DNA of 20,449 bases, taken from an uncultured Curtobacterium sp. (GTDB lineage Bacteria > Actinomycetota > Actinomycetes > Actinomycetales > Microbacteriaceae). The stretch's first letter is position 1, and each line of letters opens with the position of its first letter. The stretch is from contig CAJYIG010000001.1 in the NCBI GenBank assembly GCA_913774725.1, positions 1 through 20,449 on the forward strand, in the 5' to 3' direction. Position numbers and translations under genes: made by a program. The notes beneath the pieces were generated by a model that saw only the letters and a program-made list of their open reading frames with translations, searched no databases and had not been told where the DNA came from. Below are positions 9,709-16,325 of this stretch, piece after piece.

Positions 9709-9833
9709 TAACCAGTTGACTGCGGCCATTCGGTCGCGCCCATCGTGTCGTTCGGCCTCGTCGAGCGGCTGTCCAGACATACGTGTCGGCTCGCGCTGAG
9801 CCCGTCCTCGAGCGCAGCCGTGTGGAGATCATC

Positions 9834-9971
9834 ATGAGCAAGCGCACCTTCCAGCCGAACAACCGTCGTCGCGCCAAGAAGCACGGCTTCCGCGCCCGCA
9901 TGCGCACCCGTGCCGGCCGCGCCATCCTCGCCGCGCGCCGCAGCAAGGGCCGCACCGAGCTCAGCGCCTGA
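9834..9971 (+). CDS. rpmH: 50S ribosomal protein L34
   Basis: 45-aa, very basic ribosomal protein. [20 protein letters not shown] and a following [17 protein letters not shown] are the family pattern from end to end. The ATG at 9834 is chosen because it starts the conserved MSKRT sequence and has GGAGAT upstream; an in-frame extension to 9783 is not conserved. It is first in the rightward rpmH-rnpA-yidD-yidC-jag-rsmG block. Confidence 0.97.
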   Translation: MSKRTFQPNNRRRAKKHGFRARMRTRAGRAILAARRSKGRTELSA

Positions 9972-10032
9972 TCGGGCTGCGCCCCTCGGGGCAGCGTCTG
10001 ATCCGGTCCCGAATCGGAACCCGGTAGCGATC

Positions 10033-10428
10033 GTGTTGGCCCGTGTCAACCGCATCGTCCGCGGTGACGACTACCGGTCCGTCGTGCGTCGTGGTCGCAG
10101 GAGCGCCACGGCGCACGTCGTCGTATCCGTGGTCCGACGCCCCGCCGGCGGTACGCCTCAGGGCGCGGGCGGCCCAGACGTCGTCGCGCCCGGTCCGGAC
10201 GATCCGACCCGCTTCGGGTTCATCGTCGCGAAGACGGTCGGGAACGCCGTCGTCCGCAACACGATCCGTCGTCGGCTCAAGGCCATCGCCCACGAGTTGC
10301 TGACCGAGGTGCCGACCGGCCACGACGTGGTCATCAGGGCCTTGCCAGCCGCGGCGCAGGCCGGATGGCCTACCCTGCTCGGAGACGTCTCGCGCTCCTT
10401 CGCGCGCGGGGTGGAGAAGGCAGCATGA
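10033..10428 (+). CDS. rnpA: Ribonuclease P protein component
   Basis: Protein subunit that, with the RNA subunit, trims 5' leaders from tRNA precursors. The GTG at 10033 (VLARVNRIVRGDDYRSVVRRG) gives 131 aa and matches the family N-terminus. The open frame reaches 9910, but that part overlaps rpmH and is not conserved. The hallmark RNR-type motif is RFGFIVAKTVGNAVVRNTIRR. A Gly/Pro-rich insertion (GGTPQGAGGPDVVAPGPDD) precedes it. The Shine-Dalgarno is weak. The TGA overlaps the yidD ATG as ATGA. Confidence 0.93.
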   Translation: MLARVNRIVRGDDYRSVVRRGRRSATAHVVVSVVRRPAGGTPQGAGGPDVVAPGPDDPTRFGFIVAKTVGNAVVRNTIRRRLKAIAHELLTEVPTGHDVVIRALPAAAQAGWPTLLGDVSRSFARGVEKAA

Positions 10429-10820
10429 ACCGCATCCAGTGGACCCGGCTGGCGTTGAACCGACTGGCCTGGGTCGTCGCGTTGCTCCCACGCAACGTGT
10501 GCGTCGTCGTGCTGCGCGCCTACCGCGCGGTCATCTCTCCCCTGTACGGGAACGTCTGCCGCTACCACCCGTCGTGCTCACGGTACGCGCTCGAGGCCAT
10601 CCAGCAGTACGGCGTCGTGCGCGGGTCGGCGATGGGGGCCTGGCGGATCGCGCGGTGCAACCCGTGGGCCGCAGGCGGGATCGACGACGTGCGCGAGCGT
10701 GATCGTCCCTACCGCCTGACCCGGTTCGGGTTCGTGCTCCCTCCGTCCCAGCTGCACCCCCAGTCGTCCGGCGATGTCCGTCGTCCGGTCCTGCTCCCCC
10801 AGCGCACTCGAAAGGCGTGA
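10425..10820 (+). CDS. yidD: Membrane protein insertion efficiency factor YidD
   Basis: Small amphipathic protein thought to assist YidC-dependent membrane insertion. The ATG at 10425 (MNRIQWTRLALNRL) is preceded by GGAGAAGG and overlaps the rnpA stop. 131 aa. The family core is complete: a hydrophobic N-terminal helix, then RAYRAVISPLYGNVCRYHPS, CSRYALEAIQQYG, and WRIARCNPWAAGGIDDV. It is longer than the typical 70-110 aa because of a C-terminal tail of about 30 residues rich in Pro, Gln, Ser and Arg. The stop overlaps a possible GTG start for yidC. Confidence 0.93.
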   Translation: MNRIQWTRLALNRLAWVVALLPRNVCVVVLRAYRAVISPLYGNVCRYHPSCSRYALEAIQQYGVVRGSAMGAWRIARCNPWAAGGIDDVRERDRPYRLTRFGFVLPPSQLHPQSSGDVRRPVLLPQRTRKA

Positions 10821-10828
10821 CCGTCCTC

Positions 10829-11791
10829 ATGGACTTCATCGGAACGATCCTCTGGCCACTGAAGTGGGTGGTCTCGGCGATCCTCGTGGCCTTCCACTGG
10901 ATCTTCGAGTCCCTCGGTATGGACCCGTCGGCCGGCATCACGTGGGTGCTGTCGATCATCTTCCTGACCTTCGTGGTCCGGGCCGCGCTCATCCCGATCT
11001 TCGTCCGGCAGATCAAGTCGCAGCGCCGGATGCTCGAGGTCGCGCCGCAGCTGAAGAAGATCCAGGACAAGTACAAGGGCAAGAAGGACCAGTTCTCGCG
11101 TGAGGCCATGAGCCGCGAGACCATGGCGCTCTACAAGGAGACCGGGACGAACCCGCTGAGCTCCTGCCTGCCGCTGCTCATCCAGATGCCGATCTTCTTC
11201 TCGCTGTACTCGGTGCTGCACGAGGCACAGATCAACAAGACGGGCATCGGCCTGCTCACGAACACCCTCGCGCAGGACTTCGGCAACGCCGCCCTGTTCG
11301 GCGCCCCCCTGCACGAGACCTTCACGAACGCCTCCGGGTGGGAGGTCCGCGTCATCGCCGGCTTCATGATCGTCGTGATGACCGCGTCGCAGTTCGTCAC
11401 CCAGCTGCAGCTCGTGGCGAAGAACATGTCGCCGGAGACCAAGGCGTCGCCGATGTACCGCCAGCAGAAGATGATGCTGTACATCCTCCCGCTCGTCTTC
11501 GTGATCTCGGGCCTCAGCTTCCCCCTCGGCGTCATGTTCTACTGGCTCGCCTCGAACATCTGGACGATGGCGCAGCAGTACTTCGTGATCCGCAGCATGC
11601 CGACCCCGGGTTCCGAGGCTGCGCTCGCCCGTGAGGCACGCCTCGCCAAGAAGGCCCAGCGCCGCGGCACCCCGGTGCTCGCCGAGGCCGGTGCCGGCTC
11701 GGCCGCGGTCGAGGTCGAGCCCGTCCGCGTGACCACGCAGCGCCAGCAGCCCGTCGGCAAGAACCGCTCCAAGAAGAACGGGAAGAAGTAA
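10829..11791 (+). CDS. yidC: Membrane protein insertase YidC (Oxa1 family)
   Basis: Integral membrane insertase and chaperone for newly made inner-membrane proteins. The ATG at 10829 (MDFIGTILWPLKW) gives 320 aa. An in-frame GTG at 10817 overlaps the yidD stop and would add four residues; GAAAGG at 10810-10815 is 1 nt from the GTG and 13 nt from the ATG, so the start is not settled. Five membrane segments lie at about 4-26, 38-58, 111-131, 174-195 and 218-242. Arg51 lies in the second, as expected for the hydrophilic groove. A coiled basic cytoplasmic loop covers 60-105. The C-terminus is strongly basic (NRSKKNGKK), typical of ribosome contact. Confidence 0.95.
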   Translation: MDFIGTILWPLKWVVSAILVAFHWIFESLGMDPSAGITWVLSIIFLTFVVRAALIPIFVRQIKSQRRMLEVAPQLKKIQDKYKGKKDQFSREAMSRETMALYKETGTNPLSSCLPLLIQMPIFFSLYSVLHEAQINKTGIGLLTNTLAQDFGNAALFGAPLHETFTNASGWEVRVIAGFMIVVMTASQFVTQLQLVAKNMSPETKASPMYRQQKMMLYILPLVFVISGLSFPLGVMFYWLASNIWTMAQQYFVIRSMPTPGSEAALAREARLAKKAQRRGTPVLAEAGAGSAAVEVEPVRVTTQRQQPVGKNRSKKNGKK

Positions 11792-12289
11792 GTGACCGAG
11801 CAGGACACCGCCCCCACCGTAGACGCTCCCGTGGAGACGGACGACGCCCGCGACGAAGCGGACATCGCTGCGGACTACATCGAGGAGCTCCTCGACATCT
11901 GCGACCTCGACGGGGACATCGAGATCGAGGAACGTGCCGGGCGGGTGTACCTGTCCGTGAGCGACGAGGGCGGTGCGCTGCGGGTGCTGTCGAAGCCGGA
12001 GACGGTGTCGGCCCTGCAGGAGCTCACCCGGATCGCCGTCCAGGCGGAGACGGGCGAGTTCAGCCGGCTCATCCTGGACATCGGCGGTTCGCGCGACGCC
12101 AGGGCCACCGAGCTCCAGCGTCTCGTCGACACCGCTGTCGAGCGCATCGAGGCCGGATCGTCCTCTGCTGCGCTGCCCCCGATGTCGTCGTACGAGCGCA
12201 AGCTCGTGCACGACCTGGTCGCTGAAAAGGGCTTCCACTCGGAGTCCGAGGGCGAGGGACGAGACCGCCACACGGTCGTCACGCGATGA
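11792..12289 (+). CDS. jag: RNA-binding protein Jag/KhpB (KH-R3H)
   Basis: 165-aa single-strand nucleic acid binding protein of the Jag/KhpB family, linked in other bacteria to cell division and elongation control. GTG at 11792 follows the yidC TAA without a gap, with GGAAGAAG upstream. The first 25 residues are acidic and probably disordered. A KH-type domain runs from about 30 to 120 (YIEELLDICDLDGDIEIEE, ALQELTRIAVQ, RLILDIGGSRDAR). An R3H domain follows (MSSYERKLVHDLVAEKGF to the end, with RDRH). It lacks the separate Jag-N domain of Firmicutes. The TGA overlaps the rsmG ATG. Confidence 0.92.
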   Translation: MTEQDTAPTVDAPVETDDARDEADIAADYIEELLDICDLDGDIEIEERAGRVYLSVSDEGGALRVLSKPETVSALQELTRIAVQAETGEFSRLILDIGGSRDARATELQRLVDTAVERIEAGSSSAALPPMSSYERKLVHDLVAEKGFHSESEGEGRDRHTVVTR

Positions 12290-12930
12290 CGGACGACGTC
12301 GCGCCGGTCCTGGAACAGGAGCCGGCGGCCGCCGCGGACCTCTTCGGGGACCGGATCGAACTCGCGCGGTCCTTCACCGGGGAGCTCGCCCGCCGGGGGG
12401 AGGAACTCGGCCTGATCGGCCCGCTCGAGCTGCCGCGGCTTTGGACACGACATATCCTCAACTCTGCACTGCTGGCTCCCCTCCTGGAGGCTGAGGGTCG
12501 CGTTGCCGACGTCGGGTCCGGTGCCGGGCTGCCCGGTCTCGTGCTCGCGATCGCCCGCCCGGACGTCGCCTTCACGCTCATCGAGCCCATGGAGCGGCGC
12601 TGTGACTGGCTGAATGCCGAGTCCGAGCGACTCGGACTCGAGAACGTCACGGTCCTGCGTGGACGAGCGGAGGACGTCGCTGATGCAGTCGTGGTCGACC
12701 AGGTCACCGCACGTGCCGTGAGCGCGCTCTCGAAGCTCATCCCGCTCACCGTTCCACTGGTGCGATCGGGCGGCCAGCTCATCCTGATGAAGGGTGCGCG
12801 GGTTGACGAGGAGATCGAGAAGGCTCGGAAGGTGATCCTGCGGAAGCGCCTGACGGACGTCGAGGTGCTCGAGCTCGGAGTCGGTGTGGTCGAGGAGACC
12901 ACGCGAGTCTTCCGGGCTACAGTTGACTGA
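12286..12930 (+). CDS. rsmG: 16S rRNA (guanine-N7) methyltransferase RsmG (GidB)
   Basis: SAM-dependent enzyme that methylates G527 (E. coli numbering) of 16S rRNA; loss of function gives low-level streptomycin resistance in several bacteria. 214 aa. ATG at 12286 overlaps the jag stop as ATGA. Visible features are RLWTRHILNSALL at 51-63, the SAM-binding loop VADVGSGAGLPG at 73-84, the acidic end of strand 2 (LIEPMERR), VTARAVSALSKL and a late LILMKGAR strand. It ends the rpmH block, and a hairpin follows 13 nt after the stop. Confidence 0.95.
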   Translation: MTDDVAPVLEQEPAAAADLFGDRIELARSFTGELARRGEELGLIGPLELPRLWTRHILNSALLAPLLEAEGRVADVGSGAGLPGLVLAIARPDVAFTLIEPMERRCDWLNAESERLGLENVTVLRGRAEDVADAVVVDQVTARAVSALSKLIPLTVPLVRSGGQLILMKGARVDEEIEKARKVILRKRLTDVEVLELGVGVVEETTRVFRATVD

Positions 12931-12942
12931 CGCCGCGGCTGG

Positions 12943-12959
12943 GTCCGGCTCCGCCGGAC
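12943..12959 (+). terminator. Hairpin after rsmG
   Basis: GTCCGGC (12943-12949) and GCCGGAC (12953-12959) form a perfect 7-bp stem with a TCC loop just downstream of the rsmG TGA. No T-run follows, as for the other terminator-like hairpins here. Confidence 0.5.
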
Positions 12960-12972
12960 GCTGAACGCCCGA

Positions 12973-12988
12973 CGTTCCACGTGGAACA
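12973..12988. promoter_or_regulatory. parS site 1, parA leader
   Basis: CGTTCCACGTGGAACA has the perfect 14-bp palindrome GTTCCACGTGGAAC, which agrees with the bacterial parS consensus TGTTNCACGTGAAACA at most positions. It lies 23 bp upstream of the parA start, so ParB bound here could also repress parAB. Confidence 0.85.
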
Positions 12989-13011
12989 CTGACCCGGGGA
13001 AGAGGTCTTCG

Positions 13012-13905
13012 TTGAGTTCATCGACCGACTACGACGCGTCGACGCCCCTGGCCCGCGAGATCGCGGATCTCAACCGACGACGTCGAGCGATCGCCACGCA
13101 GCAGTTCCCGCTCCCGGAGAAGACCCGCGTCTTCACGGTGTCCAACCAGAAGGGTGGGGTCGGCAAGACGACCACCACGGTGAACCTCGCGGCCGCGCTC
13201 GCGCACGGCGGTGCCCGGGTGCTGGTCATCGACCTCGACCCGCAGGGCAATGCCTCGACGGCACTCGGGGTCGAGCACCAGGCCGAGGTGACGAGCGTCT
13301 ACGACGTGATCGTCGACGAGGCGCCGATCGCCGATGCCGTGCAGCGCTCCCCCGAGTCGGAGACGCTCTGGTGCGTACCAGCGACCATCCACCTCGCCGG
13401 CGCGGAGATCGAGCTCGTCTCCCTGGTCGCCCGCGAGCAGCGGCTGCGGACGGCGCTCGACCAGTACCTGTCGTCACTCGACGAGCCGTACCACTACGTC
13501 TTCATCGACTGCCCGCCATCGCTCGGCCTCCTGACCATCAACGCGTTCGTCGCTGCGCAAGAGGTCTTGATCCCGATCCAGACCGAGTACTACGCACTCG
13601 AGGGCCTCAGCCAGCTCCTCCGGAACATCGAGTTGATCGAGCGGCACCTCAACCCGAACCTCCGTGTGTCAACGATCCTGCTCACGATGTTCGACGGGCG
13701 AACCAACCTGTCGAACCAGGTCGCAGCGGATGTCCGCGAGCACTTCGGGGACCAGGTACTGAAGGCCGTGATCCCCCGGTCGGTGCGCGTCAGTGAAGCA
13801 CCGAGTTACGGCCAGAGCGTCGTGTCGTACGACGTCAACTCGTCAGGGTCGCTCTCCTACCTGGAGGCGGCCGCCGAGATCGCAGCACGAGGAGCGCAGG
13901 ACTGA
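13012..13905 (+). CDS. parA: Chromosome partitioning ATPase ParA
   Basis: Deviant Walker-type ATPase that binds nucleoid DNA and moves ParB-parS complexes, segregating new origins. 297 aa. The start is TTG at 13012 (S-S-S-T-D-Y follows). GGGGAAGAGG lies 6 nt upstream, and no ATG or GTG occurs before the ATPase domain. The deviant Walker A is KGGVGKTT at 47-54, followed by LVIDLDPQGN at 71-80 and a YVFIDCPPSLG Walker B strand. A basic N-terminal extension of about 38 residues (NRRRRA) precedes the fold. It is translationally coupled to parB (TGATG). Confidence 0.95.
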   Translation: MSSSTDYDASTPLAREIADLNRRRRAIATQQFPLPEKTRVFTVSNQKGGVGKTTTTVNLAAALAHGGARVLVIDLDPQGNASTALGVEHQAEVTSVYDVIVDEAPIADAVQRSPESETLWCVPATIHLAGAEIELVSLVAREQRLRTALDQYLSSLDEPYHYVFIDCPPSLGLLTINAFVAAQEVLIPIQTEYYALEGLSQLLRNIELIERHLNPNLRVSTILLTMFDGRTNLSNQVAADVREHFGDQVLKAVIPRSVRVSEAPSYGQSVVSYDVNSSGSLSYLEAAAEIAARGAQD

Positions 13906-14885
13906 TGGCACCCAAGCGAACCGGCCTCGGGCGAGGCATCGGCGCCCTGATTCCCACCGCATCGGACCAGCAGGACCGCCCGGTCGATGTGTTCTTCCCG
14001 ACCGGTGGATCCCCGGCATCGGCACCGTCGGCTGGCGGGGCGACCGCCGAGGAGCTGGTCGCGGTGCCGGGTGCCCGGCTCGCGAACCTCAATCCGCTCG
14101 ACGTGGTGCCGAACGCGCAGCAGCCGCGGAAGGAGTTCCGCGAGGAGGAGCTCCAGGAACTCGTCCACTCGATCCGCGAGATCGGCGTCCTGCAGCCGAT
14201 CGTTGTGCGCCCGATCGCGGGTGCCTCCGGTTCTGCACCGCAGTACGAGCTCATCATGGGTGAGCGACGACTCCGTGCCACCAAGGAACTCGGTCTCGCG
14301 ACGATCCCGGCGATCGTCAAGGACACCCCCGATGACGCGATGCTGCGGGACGCACTGCTCGAGAACCTGCACCGCGCCCAGTTGAACCCGCTGGAAGAGG
14401 CGTCGGCGTACCAGCAGCTCCTCGCCGACTTCGGGATCACGCAGGAGCAGCTCGCGCAGCGCATTGGTCGCTCGCGCCCGCAGATCACGAACACGATCCG
14501 GCTGCTCCGCCTGCCCTCCCCCGTGCAGCGTCGTGTTGCAGCCGGTGTGCTGTCGGCTGGACATGCGCGGGCGATCCTCGCGGCGCCCGATGCTGAGGCG
14601 ATGGAGTACCTTGCCGAGAAGATCGTCAACGAGGACCTGTCGGTGCGCGCTGCCGAGGCCATCGCGCAGCAGCTCGCGGCGAAGACTCCGGTGAAGCCGA
14701 AGGCAGAGCCGTCGAAGCGACAGGCGCACTTCAACGACCTTGCCGAGCGCATCGGTGACCGACTCAACACGCGCGTGAAGATCGCCGTCGGTGCGCGCAA
14801 GAGTTCTGTGACGATCGACTTCGCGAACGGCGACGACCTGAACCGCATCCTCGGTGAGCTCGGCATCAGCGACGTCACCGACTGA
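13905..14885 (+). CDS. parB: Chromosome partitioning protein ParB
   Basis: CTP-dependent clamp that loads at parS and spreads along origin-proximal DNA. 326 aa. ATG shares a base with the parA TGA. The N-terminal GLGRGIGALIP (7-17) is the ParA-stimulating motif. The CTPase domain has PRKEF, GERRLRA (119-125) and ENLHR followed by LNPLEEA (153-166). The parS-binding helix-turn-helix is GITQEQLAQRIGRSRPQITN (177-196). The C-terminal dimerisation domain runs from about 275. Between 20 and 55 lies a Pro/Ala/Gly linker. Four parS sites near this locus support the assignment. Confidence 0.96.
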   Translation: MAPKRTGLGRGIGALIPTASDQQDRPVDVFFPTGGSPASAPSAGGATAEELVAVPGARLANLNPLDVVPNAQQPRKEFREEELQELVHSIREIGVLQPIVVRPIAGASGSAPQYELIMGERRLRATKELGLATIPAIVKDTPDDAMLRDALLENLHRAQLNPLEEASAYQQLLADFGITQEQLAQRIGRSRPQITNTIRLLRLPSPVQRRVAAGVLSAGHARAILAAPDAEAMEYLAEKIVNEDLSVRAAEAIAQQLAAKTPVKPKAEPSKRQAHFNDLAERIGDRLNTRVKIAVGARKSSVTIDFANGDDLNRILGELGISDVTD

Positions 14886-14890
14886 GCCTC

Positions 14891-14935
14891 GCGCTGCCAC
14901 CAGCGCAAGCGCTGAGCTGACCCGACGGCTCGGGT
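14891..14935 (+). terminator. Two tandem hairpins after parB
   Basis: GCGCTG/CAGCGC (14891-14906, loop CCAC) and ACCCGA/TCGGGT (14920-14935, loop CGGC) are perfect 6-bp stems beginning 5 nt after the parB stop. There is no T-run. Together they are a plausible end for the parAB transcript. Confidence 0.4.
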
Positions 14936-15112
14936 AGAACCGAAGAAAGGCGCTCCGAGCCCTGTGTGGCGTTCTGACGGCCTGTCCGCGTCTGCTGAGC
15001 CCGATCTCCGGCAGGGTGTCTCCTGAGGCGACACGAGGGCTCTGGTGGGCTTCGGTGCCCGTTGTGGTCTCAGAGGGCCACTTGGGAACTGGGTGTGTGG
15101 CACTCGCGGCGT

Positions 15113-15128
15113 CGTTCCACGTGGAACA
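15113..15128. promoter_or_regulatory. parS site 2, gene-free spacer
   Basis: CGTTCCACGTGGAACA is identical over 16 bp to site 1 and lies about 230 bp after parB. Confidence 0.85.
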
Positions 15129-15606
15129 TCCGACTCTCTGGTCTGGTCGCCACGATGACGGCGGCCCCTGACCGGGCTCAGCGGCGCGCTCGGCCTTGTC
15201 GCCACGGCTCATCAGGCCCTGATGGTCGGCGCTCATCGCGTCGTCTGCGGCGCGAGCGTGCTGAGCGGGGAGCTCGGAGCTGCGAGCGGACGGCTTTCCC
15301 GGACGAGCGCGCATGCAATCGACCGTGTACGACTCCCGCTTCGTGACGAGGCTCGGCGACGAGTGACACCGATCGCAGAACGAACCGTGACGGGTGTCTG
15401 GGCGAGGCGGTCGCTGCTCTTAGTCAGCCGGGGATCCTCGGCTGCGCGTAACGCGCGCTGATCGGGCGAGGACGCTCATCGTGTCCCTCGGTCCAGCATC
15501 CGGTCGGTGCTGTCCATGGGCTCCCGCCCGAGGCTACGGGCCGAGCGGGCGAAACGCGATGGTCCGGCCATCGCGACTGCTCAGGGCCCGAACCTAGTCG
15601 ATGTCT

Positions 15607-15642
15607 GGCGCCTCACGCTCGCGCATGGAGGCATCAGGCGCC
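15607..15642 (-). repeat. Inverted repeat at the DUF218 stop codon
   Basis: GGCGCCT (15607-15613) and AGGCGCC (15636-15642) are exact complements with a 22-nt loop, spanning the TGA at 15636-15634. It could fold in the 3' end of the minus-strand transcript. A weak terminator role is possible but no T-run follows. Confidence 0.35.
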
Positions 15643-16323
15643 GGAGGGCCGTGTTCCACGTGAAACGCGTCGTGCGGCGGCGAGCTTCCAGAGCCCGACC
15701 GCGGCGAACACGGGCTTGAGCAAGATCATCTCTCCGAGCCGATAGTCATCGGCGGGCACGAGCTGGCGCGCGAGTTGTGGATCCTGGCGCCGGAGGTAGG
15801 CACGGGCCTTCGCCGCGTGGAGACCGTTGGAGCAGAGGGCGATCATGGCCGGGTCACCGAGGAGCTTCCGCGCATTGACGATGTTCTCCCACGTCGACAC
15901 GCTCTCCCGGTCGTACCGGATCTCACCGAGCCACCCGTTCGCACGCAGTGCTGCAGCGAGCAAGTCGGACTCGGGACGGATGCCCCGGACAGCCCCTCCG
16001 CAGCAGACGACGGTGACACTCGCTCCGGTCGACGCCAGGCGCAGCGCTGTCCGGGCCCCGATCCGGGCTCTCCAGCGGTTCGCGGCGTTGGGGCAATTCC
16101 CCCGATTGGCGAAGCCGAGGACGATGACGCTAGCGGTCGGGCTCCGATGCGGAGCATCTGCGTCCCCCCAGTGCTGCGGTTTCCCACCGAGCTCTGCTCG
16201 TGCCTGCGCTGATGCCCGTGCATGCACCGCCTCACCGAAGGTGAGTGTGGCGAGCGCGGCCGAACCCACCAGAGCAACAACGAAGGGCAGTGTTCCACGT
16301 GGAACACTGCCCTTCGCGGTCAT
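15634..16323 (-). CDS. DUF218 (SanA/ElyC/YdcF-like) membrane-anchored protein
   Basis: 229 aa. One hydrophobic segment at about 11-30 (TLPFVVALVGSAALATLTFG) followed by an extracytoplasmic-looking DUF218 domain: VIVLGFANRG (67-76), VVCCGG (105-110), RPESDLL (116-122), ESVSTWENIVNA (140-151), CSNGLHAAKARAYL (164-177). These match the usual VVLG, SGG, SEA, E.xS.nTxEN and TsxfHxxRa blocks, with Cys108 in place of the common Ser. Relatives in E. coli affect envelope integrity and lipid carriers; the exact activity is unknown. ATG at 16323 lies 2 nt after the ddl TGA (TGATCATG), indicating an operon. Codons for residues 6-11 and 220-224 are parS sequences. Confidence 0.75.
   Translation of the reverse strand: MTAKGSVPRGTLPFVVALVGSAALATLTFGEAVHARASAQARAELGGKPQHWGDADAPHRSPTASVIVLGFANRGNCPNAANRWRARIGARTALRLASTGASVTVVCCGGAVRGIRPESDLLAAALRANGWLGEIRYDRESVSTWENIVNARKLLGDPAMIALCSNGLHAAKARAYLRRQDPQLARQLVPADDYRLGEMILLKPVFAAVGLWKLAAARRVSRGTRPSGA
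15652..15667. promoter_or_regulatory. parS site 3, inside the 3' end of the DUF218 gene
   Basis: TGTTCCACGTGAAACG matches TGTTNCACGTGAAACA at 15 of 16 positions. One arm differs from the other by one base. It is read as VSRGT in the DUF218 protein. Confidence 0.8.
16281..16316. repeat. Perfect 36-bp palindrome centred on parS site 4
   Basis: Positions 16281-16298 are the exact reverse complement of 16299-16316. The arms start CGAAGGGCAG and end CTGCCCTTCG, with parS in the middle. In the ddl-DUF218 transcript it would fold into a stem of about 16 bp starting 7 nt after the DUF218 initiation codon, followed by the T-rich TTGTTGCT. Confidence 0.9.
16291..16306. promoter_or_regulatory. parS site 4, inside the 5' end of the DUF218 gene
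   Basis: TGTTCCACGTGGAACA is a full 16-bp perfect palindrome, the best-formed of the four parS sites. It is read as VPRGT in the DUF218 protein, in the same frame as site 3. Confidence 0.9.
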
Positions 16324-16325
16324 GA

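Larger units (their letters stand above)
9339..9833. other. dnaA-rpmH divergent intergenic region
   Basis: About 495 bp without a gene between divergent dnaA and rpmH. It holds a DnaA-box cluster at 9481-9501, a single box at 9628-9636, a possible dnaA -10 at 9581-9586 and the rpmH promoter at 9680-9708. Long frames on both strands are low-complexity extensions of dnaA and are not supported as coding. Confidence 0.85.
14886..15633. other. Gene-free spacer between convergent parB and the DUF218 gene
   Basis: 748 bp with no frame that resembles a protein. Open frames on both strands are Arg/Ser/Ala-rich run-ons without recognisable motifs or good ribosome binding sites. It contains parS site 2 (15113-15128) and two hairpins directly after parB. 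Part of a GGCGCCT/AGGCGCC inverted repeat lies at its right end. It may serve as a ParB-loading platform (inference). Confidence 0.65.

Noticed and set aside
13857..15314. Minus-strand 485-codon open frame over parB and the spacer
   Set aside because: It is mostly antisense to parB, Arg/Ser-rich without motifs; long open frames opposite real genes are expected at this GC content.
15222..15461. Small plus-strand open frame in the parB-DUF218 spacer
   Set aside because: No ribosome binding site and no family pattern; composition matches random reading of GC-rich DNA.
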